Shown piece by piece: positions 34,288 to 41,996 of a DNA stretch of 64,000 nucleotides. Under the pieces are notes generated by a model. It ran no database searches, was not told the DNA's origin, and was given only the letters and a program-made list of their open reading frames with translations. The DNA is from Adlercreutzia faecimuris (GTDB taxonomy: Bacteria; Actinomycetota; Coriobacteriia; Coriobacteriales; Eggerthellaceae): the NCBI RefSeq assembly GCF_022669055.1, contig NZ_JAJMLW010000002.1, forward strand, positions 496,001-560,000, in the 5' to 3' direction. The position numbers and the translations under genes are program-made. How positions within the stretch are numbered: the stretch's first letter is position 1; each line of letters opens with the position of its first letter.

Positions 34288-34968
34288 ATGACCCGATACG
34301 GAATGGCCATCGACCTGTACCGCTGCATCGGCTGCCAAGCCTGCACTACGGCCTGCAAGATCTCCAACAACCTGCCCAAGGACATCTCCTACAACGTGGT
34401 GTACACCAAGACCGACCACGACTGGGACGGCTCCTTCGGCACCGCGGTGGTGAAGGGCGCCCTCGCCAACGACAACGCTGGCGGCACCTTCCCCAACTGC
34501 ATCCTCGAGTTCATGCCGATCCAGTGCCAGCACTGCGAGAACCCCAGCTGCCTGCGCGTGTGCCCCACCGGCGCTACGCAGAAGCGCGATGACGGCATCG
34601 TCTGGGTTGACCCCGAGCTGTGCATCGGCTGCGGCGCCTGCATCATGGCCTGCCCCTACGAGGGCGTCCGCACTCTGAGCGAGGGCGATCCGGAGTACTA
34701 CCTTGATGTCGTGGTGGGCGAGTACGACGCCCCCAAGCACATGGCGGGCATCGTGGAGAAGTGCACGTTCTGCAAGAACCTCATCGACCGCGGCGAGGTG
34801 CCGGCGTGCATGGACCTGTGCCCCGGCCGCGCCCGCTACTGGGGCGACCTGGACGACCCCAACTCCGAGGTGTCCAAGGCCATCGAGGGACGCAAGTACC
34901 ACAAGCTGCGCGAGGGAGCCGGCACGGCGCCCAACGTGTACTACCTGCTGCCGCCTGAGCGCTCCTAG
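34288..34968 (+). CDS. DmsB-like 4Fe-4S ferredoxin subunit
   Basis: The 226-aa electron-transfer subunit has four 4Fe-4S cluster motifs: CIGCQACTTAC, CQHCENPSCLRVCPTGA, CIGCGACIMACPY and CTFCKNL...CMDLCPGRA. There is no signal peptide; it is co-exported with the Tat-signal catalytic subunit. The ATG at 34288 follows AAGGAGGAGGG, 13 nt after the catalytic gene stop. It connects the DmsC-like anchor to the molybdoenzyme. Confidence 0.95.
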   Translation: MTRYGMAIDLYRCIGCQACTTACKISNNLPKDISYNVVYTKTDHDWDGSFGTAVVKGALANDNAGGTFPNCILEFMPIQCQHCENPSCLRVCPTGATQKRDDGIVWVDPELCIGCGACIMACPYEGVRTLSEGDPEYYLDVVVGEYDAPKHMAGIVEKCTFCKNLIDRGEVPACMDLCPGRARYWGDLDDPNSEVSKAIEGRKYHKLREGAGTAPNVYYLLPPERS

Positions 34969-34984
34969 CGCTACGGCACCAACC

Positions 34985-35022
34985 GCCGACCCGCGTCGAT
35001 CCCCTCCTCGACGCGGGTCGGC
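34985..35022. promoter_or_regulatory. Hairpin between ferredoxin and chaperone genes
   Basis: Perfect 15-bp inverted repeat (34985-34999 and 35008-35022) with an 8-nt loop and no T-run. It probably reduces or protects the transcript ahead of the chaperone gene, whose product is needed in smaller amounts. Confidence 0.55.
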
Positions 35023-35041
35023 CTGATTCTGAGGAGTGACC

Positions 35042-35746
35042 ATGGTCGACGAGAACGAACTGCGCACGGTCGTCGGGAAGGCCGACGCGTGCGAGCTGCT
35101 GGCTGCCGCTGCGCCCTTCCCCACCGAGGAGCTGGCACGGGGCCTGGCCGAGGGCACGCTTGCCGCTGACGCGCGGGGCTGCCTCGAGGACTGCGGCATC
35201 GCGCCCGATGAGGCCGCGGATGCATGCGCGGCATGGAACGAGCTTGTCGGATGCGACGCCGACGCGCTGCTCGGCAAGCTGCGGCGGGCGCACTCCCTCC
35301 TGTTCATGCGTCAAGGCGACGGCGTGGCCGTGTGGCCCTACGAGTCGGCCTTCCGCCATGTCGTGGACGGCAAGGACGGTGAGCCCGCGCTGTTCCGGGC
35401 CCCCATCACTTTGGCCGTGGAGGGCTCGATGCGCGACGCGGGCGTGCTGCCCGAGAATTCCCGCGTCGAGCCCTGCGACAGCATATGGAGCGAGCTGTCG
35501 TTCCTGTCGTACGCGATCGGCAGCGAGGCGGCAGCGCTCACGGCGGAGGACGAGGAGGGCGCCGCGCTCTGGCGCGAGCGCTCAGAGCGCTTCGTCGGAG
35601 AGCACGCGCTTCGCTGGCTCCCCGCGTTCTTCGAGGCCGTGAGCCACGCGCTGCCCGTCGTCGTCGACGACGACGAGGCGCGCACCTTCTACGCAGGGCT
35701 CAGCGCCTACGGACTGCGCGTCATGGAGCTGCTGACCGAGCACTAG
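35042..35746 (+). CDS. TorD/DmsD-like molybdoenzyme chaperone
   Basis: The 234-aa all-alpha protein binds the Tat signal and apo-form of its partner molybdoenzyme until the cofactor is inserted. TorD-family features include LRRAHSLLFMRQGDGVAVWPYESAF and the final helical bundle WLPAFFEAVSHALPVV. The ATG at 35042 has GAGGAG five bases upstream. It is the last gene of the operon, and the Tat substrate at 31809-34274 is its expected partner. Confidence 0.82.
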   Translation: MVDENELRTVVGKADACELLAAAAPFPTEELARGLAEGTLAADARGCLEDCGIAPDEAADACAAWNELVGCDADALLGKLRRAHSLLFMRQGDGVAVWPYESAFRHVVDGKDGEPALFRAPITLAVEGSMRDAGVLPENSRVEPCDSIWSELSFLSYAIGSEAAALTAEDEEGAALWRERSERFVGEHALRWLPAFFEAVSHALPVVVDDDEARTFYAGLSAYGLRVMELLTEH

Positions 35747-35811
35747 AGCGCTGCCTGCGGGGCGCTCACAAGGTGCTCACGGGGTGCGCGGCGTCGTCAG
35801 GCCCGCGTGCT

Positions 35812-36110
35812 CCGACGGGCTGGCGGATTACCCGCCGGCGTTGCGGAGGGGGGAGCTCCCCGACGGGTAATCCGCCAGCCCGTCGGGGAGCTCCCCCTCC
35901 GCGTTGATCGCCGCAAGGCGAACTCCAGGCCGCTTTCCAGACGAGCACTCGTCTGGCGGATGGCCGAGATCCGCGCGTTCGCATAGGGCGCATATCGCCC
36001 TGCGCGAACGCGCGCCCACAGGAGGTGCCGCGTTGCGCAGGGCGCGCATTCGCGGGAAAGCCCAACACAGCGCATGGGCGCGCGCCTGGCATAACGCAGG
36101 CCTCCTCCGA
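35812..36110. repeat. Dense cluster of nested palindromes
   Basis: No gene lies here. Visible structures are: a perfect 23-bp inverted repeat (35812-35834 and 35864-35886); an overlapping 19-bp one (35849-35867 and 35879-35897), so the strands can adopt alternative foldings; a 9-bp hairpin CCAGACGAG/CTCGTCTGG near 35938-35957; a near-perfect ~19-bp arm pair around 35972-36013; and a looser pair around 36031-36099. The cluster lies between the chaperone gene and palindrome E4. Confidence 0.75.
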
Positions 36111-36141
36111 TTGCCCGTCCCACTCCCCCTTCCCTCTTCCC

Positions 36142-36335
36142 GTGCGAAATGCCGCGCTAAAATGGCCAAAAGATCCGCTTCGACGACAGAATACGTCCGA
36201 TAGAGCACCTGGGAGCGCGAAAGTAATTTTTGGTAAACTTCGTGACCTGGGACTATGCGCCTGAGATCCTCGGAAGCTGGTTCCCCTCCGTCGTCAAACC
36301 GTCGATTCTGGCCATTTTAGCGTGGCTTTTCGCAC
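36142..36335. repeat. Long-armed palindrome E4, downstream of nuclease gene B
   Basis: About 49-bp arms at 36142-36190 and 36287-36335 mirror each other with scattered mismatches and include CGCTAAAATGGCCA and an inner CGACGAC. The interior is alignable with E5 (GAAAGT...AAACTTCGTGACCTGGGA) and holds a degenerate core box at 36244-36259 on the opposite strand. It is 327 bp past the end of gene B. Confidence 0.82.
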
Positions 36336-36661
36336 GGGCGGCGACGCAGACGCCTCCGACGACCGGCGGCGAGGGCACATGCCCGCACAACCCGAATCGC
36401 CTGCGTGACCCGCAGAGGCCTGCCGCGTAGGCGCCTCTGCCCCTTAACTGCAACGATCGCCTGCGCCCAACCGGCAGGCCAGGCCGGGGCCGATGGCAGG
36501 GGCCGCCCGCGACAGAAGGCGTCGTGAATCGTCCGCGCGTCTGCCCCCCAGGCGATCTGCGCCGCGCCTGACTTCCGCATGTCGGCCGTGCCGGCGCCCG
36601 CGCCGCCTCGCGCACCGCTACGCTGGTGCCCCACGCCGCCTCGCGCACCGCTACGCGTCCG
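36336..36661. other. Intergenic stretch with a 23-bp direct repeat
   Basis: No gene is recognised. A 23-bp direct repeat (36601-36623 and 36634-36656, starting CGCCGCCTCGCGCACC) lies directly before the stop of nuclease gene B. The rest is GC-rich without a convincing start or terminator. Confidence 0.5.
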
Positions 36662-37654
36662 CTAGCCGAAGCGGATGAGGCGGGACAGGTCGCCCGCTTC
36701 GCGGTCTACGCCGAGGACCCGCGCGCGCAGCCGATCCTGACGAGCCGGGTAGTCGGCGCAGCGAGCATGCGAGCGCAGCCCGAGCGTCTGCCGCAGCGTC
36801 TTCACCAGGCGCTGGAAGTCGCCCGGTCGGTAGAGCTGGTCGCGCGTGACGCTGACCATCGTGACGCCCATGGCCTGAAGCGCCGCCCGCCGCCGCGCGT
36901 CGGCGCTGATGCGCAGGGCGCCCGTATGCGCGCGTTCCCCGTCGTACTCGACGGCGACGCGGCGATCCGGCCAGTAGAGGTCGCAGCGGTAGTGGCCCTT
37001 CTCCGCTGCCGCGCGCCATCGACGCCCCGGATCGAGACGATAGTTGAGCAGGGGCTTGGGAGCGCCCAGGCCGCCTTGGCTCATGGGAAGGCCCACGATG
37101 AGCGCGAGGGCCGTCTCCATGGGGGACTCCGCTCCCTCCCCGATGTGCGGCAGCACCTTGCGCAGGCGCTTCACCCCCGCGACGCCAGCGTTTCGCTCGA
37201 CGCAGCGCGAAATCGCGCGGACGGTCGTGAGCGGCGCCGCGCTTGCGATTCCCTCCTCGCGGCTCCGGTCGACGCGGTAGCCGCCGCAGAGCTCATGGCC
37301 CAGAAGGATCAGGTCGACCTCATCCACCCAACGCGCCATCTCGAGCAAAAGCAGCTCGGGGCCGAGGGCATACGCGTCCCCGCCAAGGGAAACCAGCTGG
37401 TTGAGCGGAAGCTCCGCCGCCCAGCGGTGGAACGCAACGCGATCGGCGGAGCGAGGACGCGCGCCCACGAGGTCGAGCACGTGGAGCGGGATGTCGGACG
37501 AAAGGCCCAGAGCCTCAGCGCAGGCACGCGCCCGCCGCGCCGTGAGAGGCTCGCCGTCAGGCCTCAAAAGGGCGCGCGACGAGCTCGTCGGAACGTCAAA
37601 CCGACCCGAACGGAGGATAAACGTAGCCGTATGTTTACAAAACACGGTTTTCAC
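36662..37654 (-). CDS. DUF559 (Vsr-like PD-(D/E)XK) nuclease-family protein, paralog B
   Basis: The 330-aa protein starts at GTG 37652-37654 (VKTVFCKHTATF), six bases after a TATAAT and with no ribosome site. Domains match paralog A: an uncharacterised N-terminal part (LHVLDLVG, FHRWAAELP, LGPELLLLEMARWVDE) and a C-terminal DUF559 fold with YRCDLYWPDRRVAVEYDGE and DARRRAALQAMGVTMVSVT. Both genes are exactly 993 nt. The first ~60 nt are also highly similar as DNA. Paralog A is 9.4 kb away in inverted orientation. Function could be a repeat-mobilising nuclease, a defence or toxin component, or a repair enzyme; none is shown. Confidence 0.85.
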   Translation of the reverse strand: MKTVFCKHTATFILRSGRFDVPTSSSRALLRPDGEPLTARRARACAEALGLSSDIPLHVLDLVGARPRSADRVAFHRWAAELPLNQLVSLGGDAYALGPELLLLEMARWVDEVDLILLGHELCGGYRVDRSREEGIASAAPLTTVRAISRCVERNAGVAGVKRLRKVLPHIGEGAESPMETALALIVGLPMSQGGLGAPKPLLNYRLDPGRRWRAAAEKGHYRCDLYWPDRRVAVEYDGERAHTGALRISADARRRAALQAMGVTMVSVTRDQLYRPGDFQRLVKTLRQTLGLRSHARCADYPARQDRLRARVLGVDREAGDLSRLIRFG

Positions 37655-37660
37655 GGAGGG

Positions 37661-37689
37661 ATTATAGCGACTGGCCCCGCAAAGGGAAG
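37661..37689 (-). promoter_or_regulatory. Leaderless promoter of nuclease gene B
   Basis: On the minus strand: CTTCCC (37684-37689), a 17-bp spacer, TATAAT (37661-37666), six bases, GTG. It is identical in layout and hexamers to the promoter of gene A, with an unrelated spacer. Confidence 0.75.
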
Positions 37690-37922
37690 TGCCTGGGCGG
37701 GAATCCGCCGAAAAAGCCGTCCCGCACGCTCCGCAGGCACGAGGGGACGCCGCACCCCCCCTCTGAAAAGGGCGACCCGACGCCGCCCGGCGATCCCTTC
37801 GCCCGAGGACGACGCCGCGCTGCGCCCGCCCGACGTTCCCGCCCCGCGCCCGCCTGCGAGGGATCCCCAGAACGCCCGCTGCCCCTCCCCGAAGACAGCC
37901 TAGGGCGCGCTCGAAACGCCCT

Positions 37923-38122
37923 CTCGCGCAAAACGGCGCTCTAAAATGGACGGAAACGACGCCTTGACGACCGAATTCGTCCACCAGGACACTGCGATTT
38001 CCGAAAGTTTGCTAAAGAAAACTTCATGACCTGGGGTTTTGCGAAGCGAAGCGCGGCGAGAAGCCAGGATGCTGTCGTCAAACCGGGTTTTCCGTCCATT
38101 TTGGCGCGCCGTTTTGCGCGAG
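37923..38122. repeat. Long-armed palindrome E5, upstream of nuclease gene B
   Basis: Arms of about 49 bp at 37923-37971 and 38074-38122 begin with a perfect 17-bp outer segment (CTCGCGCAAAACGGCGC), then AAAATGGACGGAAA and an inner TTGACGAC. The interior carries GAAAGTTT...AAACTTCATGACCTGGGG and the core box on the minus strand (38028-38043, reading CGCAAAACCCCAGGTC). It is 268 bp upstream of the gene B start. The remaining sequence to 38333 holds no visible gene. Confidence 0.85.
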
Positions 38123-38333
38123 AAGCGCTGACCTCCCCCCCTTGCAGCCCCAGGCTCCCGGAGAAGAGGCGCCCTAAGTTTTCTCGCGCGGGCGCCCCGG
38201 AAGAAAAGCCGAACCGGATCCCGCCACGGGGCACATGCCCCGGCCGCGCCAAAATCCTCTTTAGAAGCGCGAACCGGCTGCTTGACGGGCCGTGCCGCAT
38301 TCTCAACGGCCCGTCGGCCAGCCGCCGGCCGCG

Positions 38334-38981
38334 CTAGAGCGTCGTCGTCCCGTCGGACTGCGCGATGCGCGTGAGGGCCGCGCGCTGCGGGCGGGATTTC
38401 TCGGGCATGAGCGCCAGGCAGGCATCGACCAGCTTGTCGGGGCGCAGCGACCCGGTGGGCTTGGCCTCCAGCGCAAACATGACGGAGCGCCCGTCATCGG
38501 CCAGGAGCATCTCGCCCGCCAGGTACTCGGCGACCGCCAGCTCCTTCTCCTTCTTCTTGCGCACGACGGTGACCGCGTCGGGCACCGGCCACTCCCCCAC
38601 CGGCGCCGTGAGGTCGACGCGGTAGGTGCTGAGGGGATAGGCCACCGACGCAGCCGGCGCCGCGTGTTCCACGTAGGCGCACTCAAGCGCCATGAGGTCG
38701 TCAGGGCTCCCGGCCCGCAGCGCCTCGAGGCACTTGGCCGGCGCCACGTAGCGGGTGAGGAACAGGTCGTAGAACTCCCGCTCGCCGCCCACGCCCACGG
38801 GCAGCGCGGCGCCGAAGGCGATGCGCATGTGGGGCGAGAATCCCTGGCTCACGGCGAAGGGAAGCCCCGCGCGGCGCACCGCGCGCTCAAGGGCGCGCGC
38901 CACCTCGAGATGCGACAGGAGCGCCAGGCGCCCGGCCTTGCGAAAGACCACGCGCAGGCGGAACAGGCTCGGATCAGCCAT
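38334..38981 (-). CDS. DUF2344/TIGR03936 radical-SAM-associated protein
   Basis: The 215-aa protein begins RLRVVFRKAGRLALLSHLEVARALERAVRRA and includes GFSPHMRIAFGAALPVGVGGE, the DUF2344 signature. In other bacteria this domain is fused to or follows the TIGR03960 B12-binding radical SAM protein. Here it is a separate gene overlapping the end of that gene by 8 nt, so the two are coupled. The reaction is not established. Confidence 0.9.
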   Translation of the reverse strand: MADPSLFRLRVVFRKAGRLALLSHLEVARALERAVRRAGLPFAVSQGFSPHMRIAFGAALPVGVGGEREFYDLFLTRYVAPAKCLEALRAGSPDDLMALECAYVEHAAPAASVAYPLSTYRVDLTAPVGEWPVPDAVTVVRKKKEKELAVAEYLAGEMLLADDGRSVMFALEAKPTGSLRPDKLVDACLALMPEKSRPQRAALTRIAQSDGTTTL

Positions 38982-40929
38982 GGCACGCGCCTCCTTCCGG
39001 CGCCCCCGCGCGGGGCGCCCCCTCGTCCGCGCCGCGCGTGGCCCCGGCGCCCGCCGGCGCCACGCGCGGCGCGGCCAGCTCGTTATCCACCCCCAGCGTG
39101 GGGCAGGCGCCGCAGCCGGTGCAGGCGCCGAAGGTGCAGTCGGGCGTCGTCTCGCCCGCGGCCGCCCGGCGCCGCTCGAGGGCCAAGAAGCGCGTCGACA
39201 CGCCGGTCGAGACGTGGGCCCACGGCATGACGTAGCCGGGCTCGCGCGTCACCTGGGCGATGGCCTCGGGCTCAAGGCCCACCTCGGTCGCCGCCTCGCG
39301 CCACGCGTCCTCGTCGAAGTGCTCCGTCCAGGCGTCGAAGCGGGCGCCGCGGCGCCAGGCCGCCTCCACCCAGTCCGCCGCCTCGCGGCCGCCGCGGCTC
39401 ATGACCGCCTCGACGAAGCTCGTCTTCGGGTCGTGGTAGTGCACGTCCACGGCCTTGTACTTGACCGAGCGCTTGAGCAGCCCCACGCGCCGCAGCACCT
39501 CGTCGGGGCTGATCTGGCCGTCCCACTGGAACGGCGTCTGGGCCTTGGGCACGAACACCGCCACCGACACGCCCATGCGCACGGACCCGCGCTGGTCGGG
39601 CGGCACGGCGGCCTTGGCGCGGTCGTAGGCGCGCTGGGCCAGGCTCGCGATGCCCTTGATGTCGTCGTCGGTCTCGGTCGGCAGGCCGATCATGAAGTAG
39701 AGCTTGCAGCGGCGCCAGCCGGCGGCGAAGGCCGCGTCGATAGCGCCGAACAGGTCGTCCTCGGTGACGTTCTTGTTGATGACGTCGCGCAGGCGCTGGG
39801 TGCCGGCCTCGGGCGCGAACGTGAGGCCGCCCTTCTTCTGGCCGGCCACCAGCCGCGCCATCTCCACGCCGAAGGCGTCCAGGCGCTGGGAGGGCACCGA
39901 CACGCGGATGCCGCGGCCGTCGCAGGCGCCGTTCACGCGGGCGAGGATCTCGGCGATCTGCGAGTGGTCGGTCGAGGACAGCGACGTCAGGCTCACCTCG
40001 TCGTAGCCCGTCTCGGCCAGGCCGCGCTCCACGGCGGCCACGATGTTGTCGGCGGAGCGCTCGCGCACCGGGCGGTACATCATGCCCGCCTGGCAGAAGC
40101 GGCACCCGCGGGCACAGCCGCGCAGCACCTCGACGTTCAGGCGGTCGTGCACCACCTCGGTGTAGGGCACCACGGTGGGCTCCCAGGCGTCGCTTCTCGC
40201 GAAGCCCTCGAACACGCGCCGCTCGATGGCGGCCGGCACGCCCGGCTCAATCGGCTCGGCCCAGCTGCCGGCCTCCTGCGCCTCGGCCTCGGTCCGCCAG
40301 CGATAGAGCGAGGGCACGTAGGTGCCGGGGATGGCGGCGAGCGCCCGCAGGATGGCGGCGCGCGGGGCCCCGGCGTCGCGCAGCTCGCGGATGCGCGCGA
40401 GCGTCTCGGGCGTGGCCTCCTCGCCCTCGCCGATGGTGATGGCGTCGAAGAACGGCGCGTAGGGCTCGGGGTTCAGGGCGCACGGGCCGCCGCCCAGCAC
40501 GATGGGGTCGTCCTCGGCGCGGTCGGCGGCGCGCAGCGGGATGCCGGCCAGGTCGAGCACCTCCAGCACGTTGGTGGCCGCCAGCTCGTGGGGCAGCGTG
40601 ATGCCCACCACGTCGAACTCGCCCACGGGCGCGCAGCCCTCCAGCGAGAACAGGGGCAGGCCCTCCTCGCGCATGAGGTCGGCCATGTCGGCCGCGGGCA
40701 GGAAGGCCCGCTCGGCGGCCAGGCCGTCTGCGGCGTTCACCGCGTTCACGAGGATGCGCACGGCCTGGTTGGCCTGGCCCAGCTCGTAGGTGTCGGGATA
40801 GACCATGCAGAAGGAGAAGGCGTCGCCCGCCGGCGCGCCCGCGCCCCACTCGTGGTCGAGGTAGCGCGCCGGGCGCTCGACGCGCGCCAGCAGGGGCCGC
40901 AGCCGCGGCCACAGGTTCGTCTGAGGCAC
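38974..40929 (-). CDS. TIGR03960-family B12-binding radical SAM protein
   Basis: The 651-aa protein has an N-terminal cobalamin-binding-like domain (FSFCMVYPDTYELGQANQAVRIL, FDVVGITLPHELAATNVLEVL) and the radical SAM core CARGCRFCQAG (C-x3-C-x2-C) with SLTSLSSTDHSQI and APEAGTQRLRDVINKN. A C-terminal Cys-rich segment (TFGACTGCGACPTLGVDN) may hold another cluster. The substrate is unknown for this family. It is adjacent to DUF2344 and follows the mre/rod cluster on the same strand. Confidence 0.93.
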   Translation of the reverse strand: MPQTNLWPRLRPLLARVERPARYLDHEWGAGAPAGDAFSFCMVYPDTYELGQANQAVRILVNAVNAADGLAAERAFLPAADMADLMREEGLPLFSLEGCAPVGEFDVVGITLPHELAATNVLEVLDLAGIPLRAADRAEDDPIVLGGGPCALNPEPYAPFFDAITIGEGEEATPETLARIRELRDAGAPRAAILRALAAIPGTYVPSLYRWRTEAEAQEAGSWAEPIEPGVPAAIERRVFEGFARSDAWEPTVVPYTEVVHDRLNVEVLRGCARGCRFCQAGMMYRPVRERSADNIVAAVERGLAETGYDEVSLTSLSSTDHSQIAEILARVNGACDGRGIRVSVPSQRLDAFGVEMARLVAGQKKGGLTFAPEAGTQRLRDVINKNVTEDDLFGAIDAAFAAGWRRCKLYFMIGLPTETDDDIKGIASLAQRAYDRAKAAVPPDQRGSVRMGVSVAVFVPKAQTPFQWDGQISPDEVLRRVGLLKRSVKYKAVDVHYHDPKTSFVEAVMSRGGREAADWVEAAWRRGARFDAWTEHFDEDAWREAATEVGLEPEAIAQVTREPGYVMPWAHVSTGVSTRFLALERRRAAAGETTPDCTFGACTGCGACPTLGVDNELAAPRVAPAGAGATRGADEGAPRAGAPEGGACHG

Positions 40930-40934
40930 GGGCC

Positions 40935-41996
40935 CTACCCCCTCGCCCGGCCGCGCACGGCGCGCACAAGGCCCGCCGCCCCGCGCTTGGCCGCGTCGAT
41001 GACGCGCTCGCCGGCCGGCGTGGCCGCGGCCCGGCCGGCCGCCTCCACCGCCTCGTCACGCGCCCTCTGCACGACGCTCGCCAGTCCCACGATGTCGCCG
41101 CCGGCCTCGAAGTACTCGATGGCCGCCCGGCCCATGGCCTCGGTGCCGGCGAAGCCCACCGCCGCCTTCACCGCCCAGCCGAGCCCGGGCACCAGGCCCG
41201 CGAACTGCCGCGCGATGTTGCGGAACAGGAAGGCGCCGCCCACCACGGCCGCCAGCTCCTTGATGCGCTCGCCGTTCAGCGGCTGGCCGTAGGCGGCGGC
41301 TATCTGGAGGAGCATCTTGGCCTGGTTGAGCGTCATCACCGGCATGTCGGCGCCGGGGATGAACACCACCGCGCCGATGCCGGCGTTCTGCAGCGCCGTG
41401 GCGTTGACGGCGTCAACCGCCAGGGGCCGGCGCACGAAGGGGAAGGCCAGCGCGAAGGCGAGCTTCTTCTCGGCGCAGGCCGCGATGACCCAGTGCCCCA
41501 TGCGCACGTCGAGCGAGGCGCGCGCCGCGTCGTCGAGCGCGATGGGCTCGCGGGCGGCGTCGGCCAGGGCAACCGGCAGCTCGCCGGACGCGGAGGGCGC
41601 CGGCGTGTCGGGCGCGGCCACGTCGCCGGCGGGGATGGGGCATCCGGCGGCCTCGGCCCGGGCGCGCACGGCCGACGGGCTCAGCGTGGCCACCATCACC
41701 GGCGTGCCGGCGGCGCGCACGGCGGCGGCCTGGGCGCCCACCCGCGGGCCCTCCCCCGCCACGATGACGGCCATGTCGTCGCGGCCGGTCGGCTCCACCA
41801 GCCGCTCGCCCTCCAGATACCCGATGGTCACCCGCGTGTTGGCGCCGGGGCTCGCCAGGAGCGCGCGCACGTGCCCGGCCAAATCACCCGGGGCGGTCTC
41901 GTCGATGTAGACGCTCACCGACAGCGGGGTGGCTGCCGCGCCGTCGATGTCGGTCGCCGCCTTCAAGACGGCCGGGATGTCAATGGGTAGCTGCAT
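40935..41996 (-). CDS. DUF697 domain protein
   Basis: The 353-aa protein has an N-terminal Rossmann-like part with Ala/Pro-rich linker (about 1-140) and a C-terminal DUF697 region: LNQAKMLLQIAAAYGQPL, then LVPGLGWAVKAAVGFAGTEAMGRAAIEYFEAGG. Such domains occur in YcjF-like and GTPase-associated membrane proteins. Its start overlaps the end of rodA by 17 nt, tying it to the cell-shape operon. Function unknown. Confidence 0.8.
   Translation of the reverse strand: MQLPIDIPAVLKAATDIDGAAATPLSVSVYIDETAPGDLAGHVRALLASPGANTRVTIGYLEGERLVEPTGRDDMAVIVAGEGPRVGAQAAAVRAAGTPVMVATLSPSAVRARAEAAGCPIPAGDVAAPDTPAPSASGELPVALADAAREPIALDDAARASLDVRMGHWVIAACAEKKLAFALAFPFVRRPLAVDAVNATALQNAGIGAVVFIPGADMPVMTLNQAKMLLQIAAAYGQPLNGERIKELAAVVGGAFLFRNIARQFAGLVPGLGWAVKAAVGFAGTEAMGRAAIEYFEAGGDIVGLASVVQRARDEAVEAAGRAAATPAGERVIDAAKRGAAGLVRAVRGRARG

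Noticed and set aside
36601-36656. Two 23-bp direct repeats as the start of a CRISPR array
   Set aside because: Only two units with a 10-bp gap, no further repeats, no spacers of constant length and no cas genes in the window.
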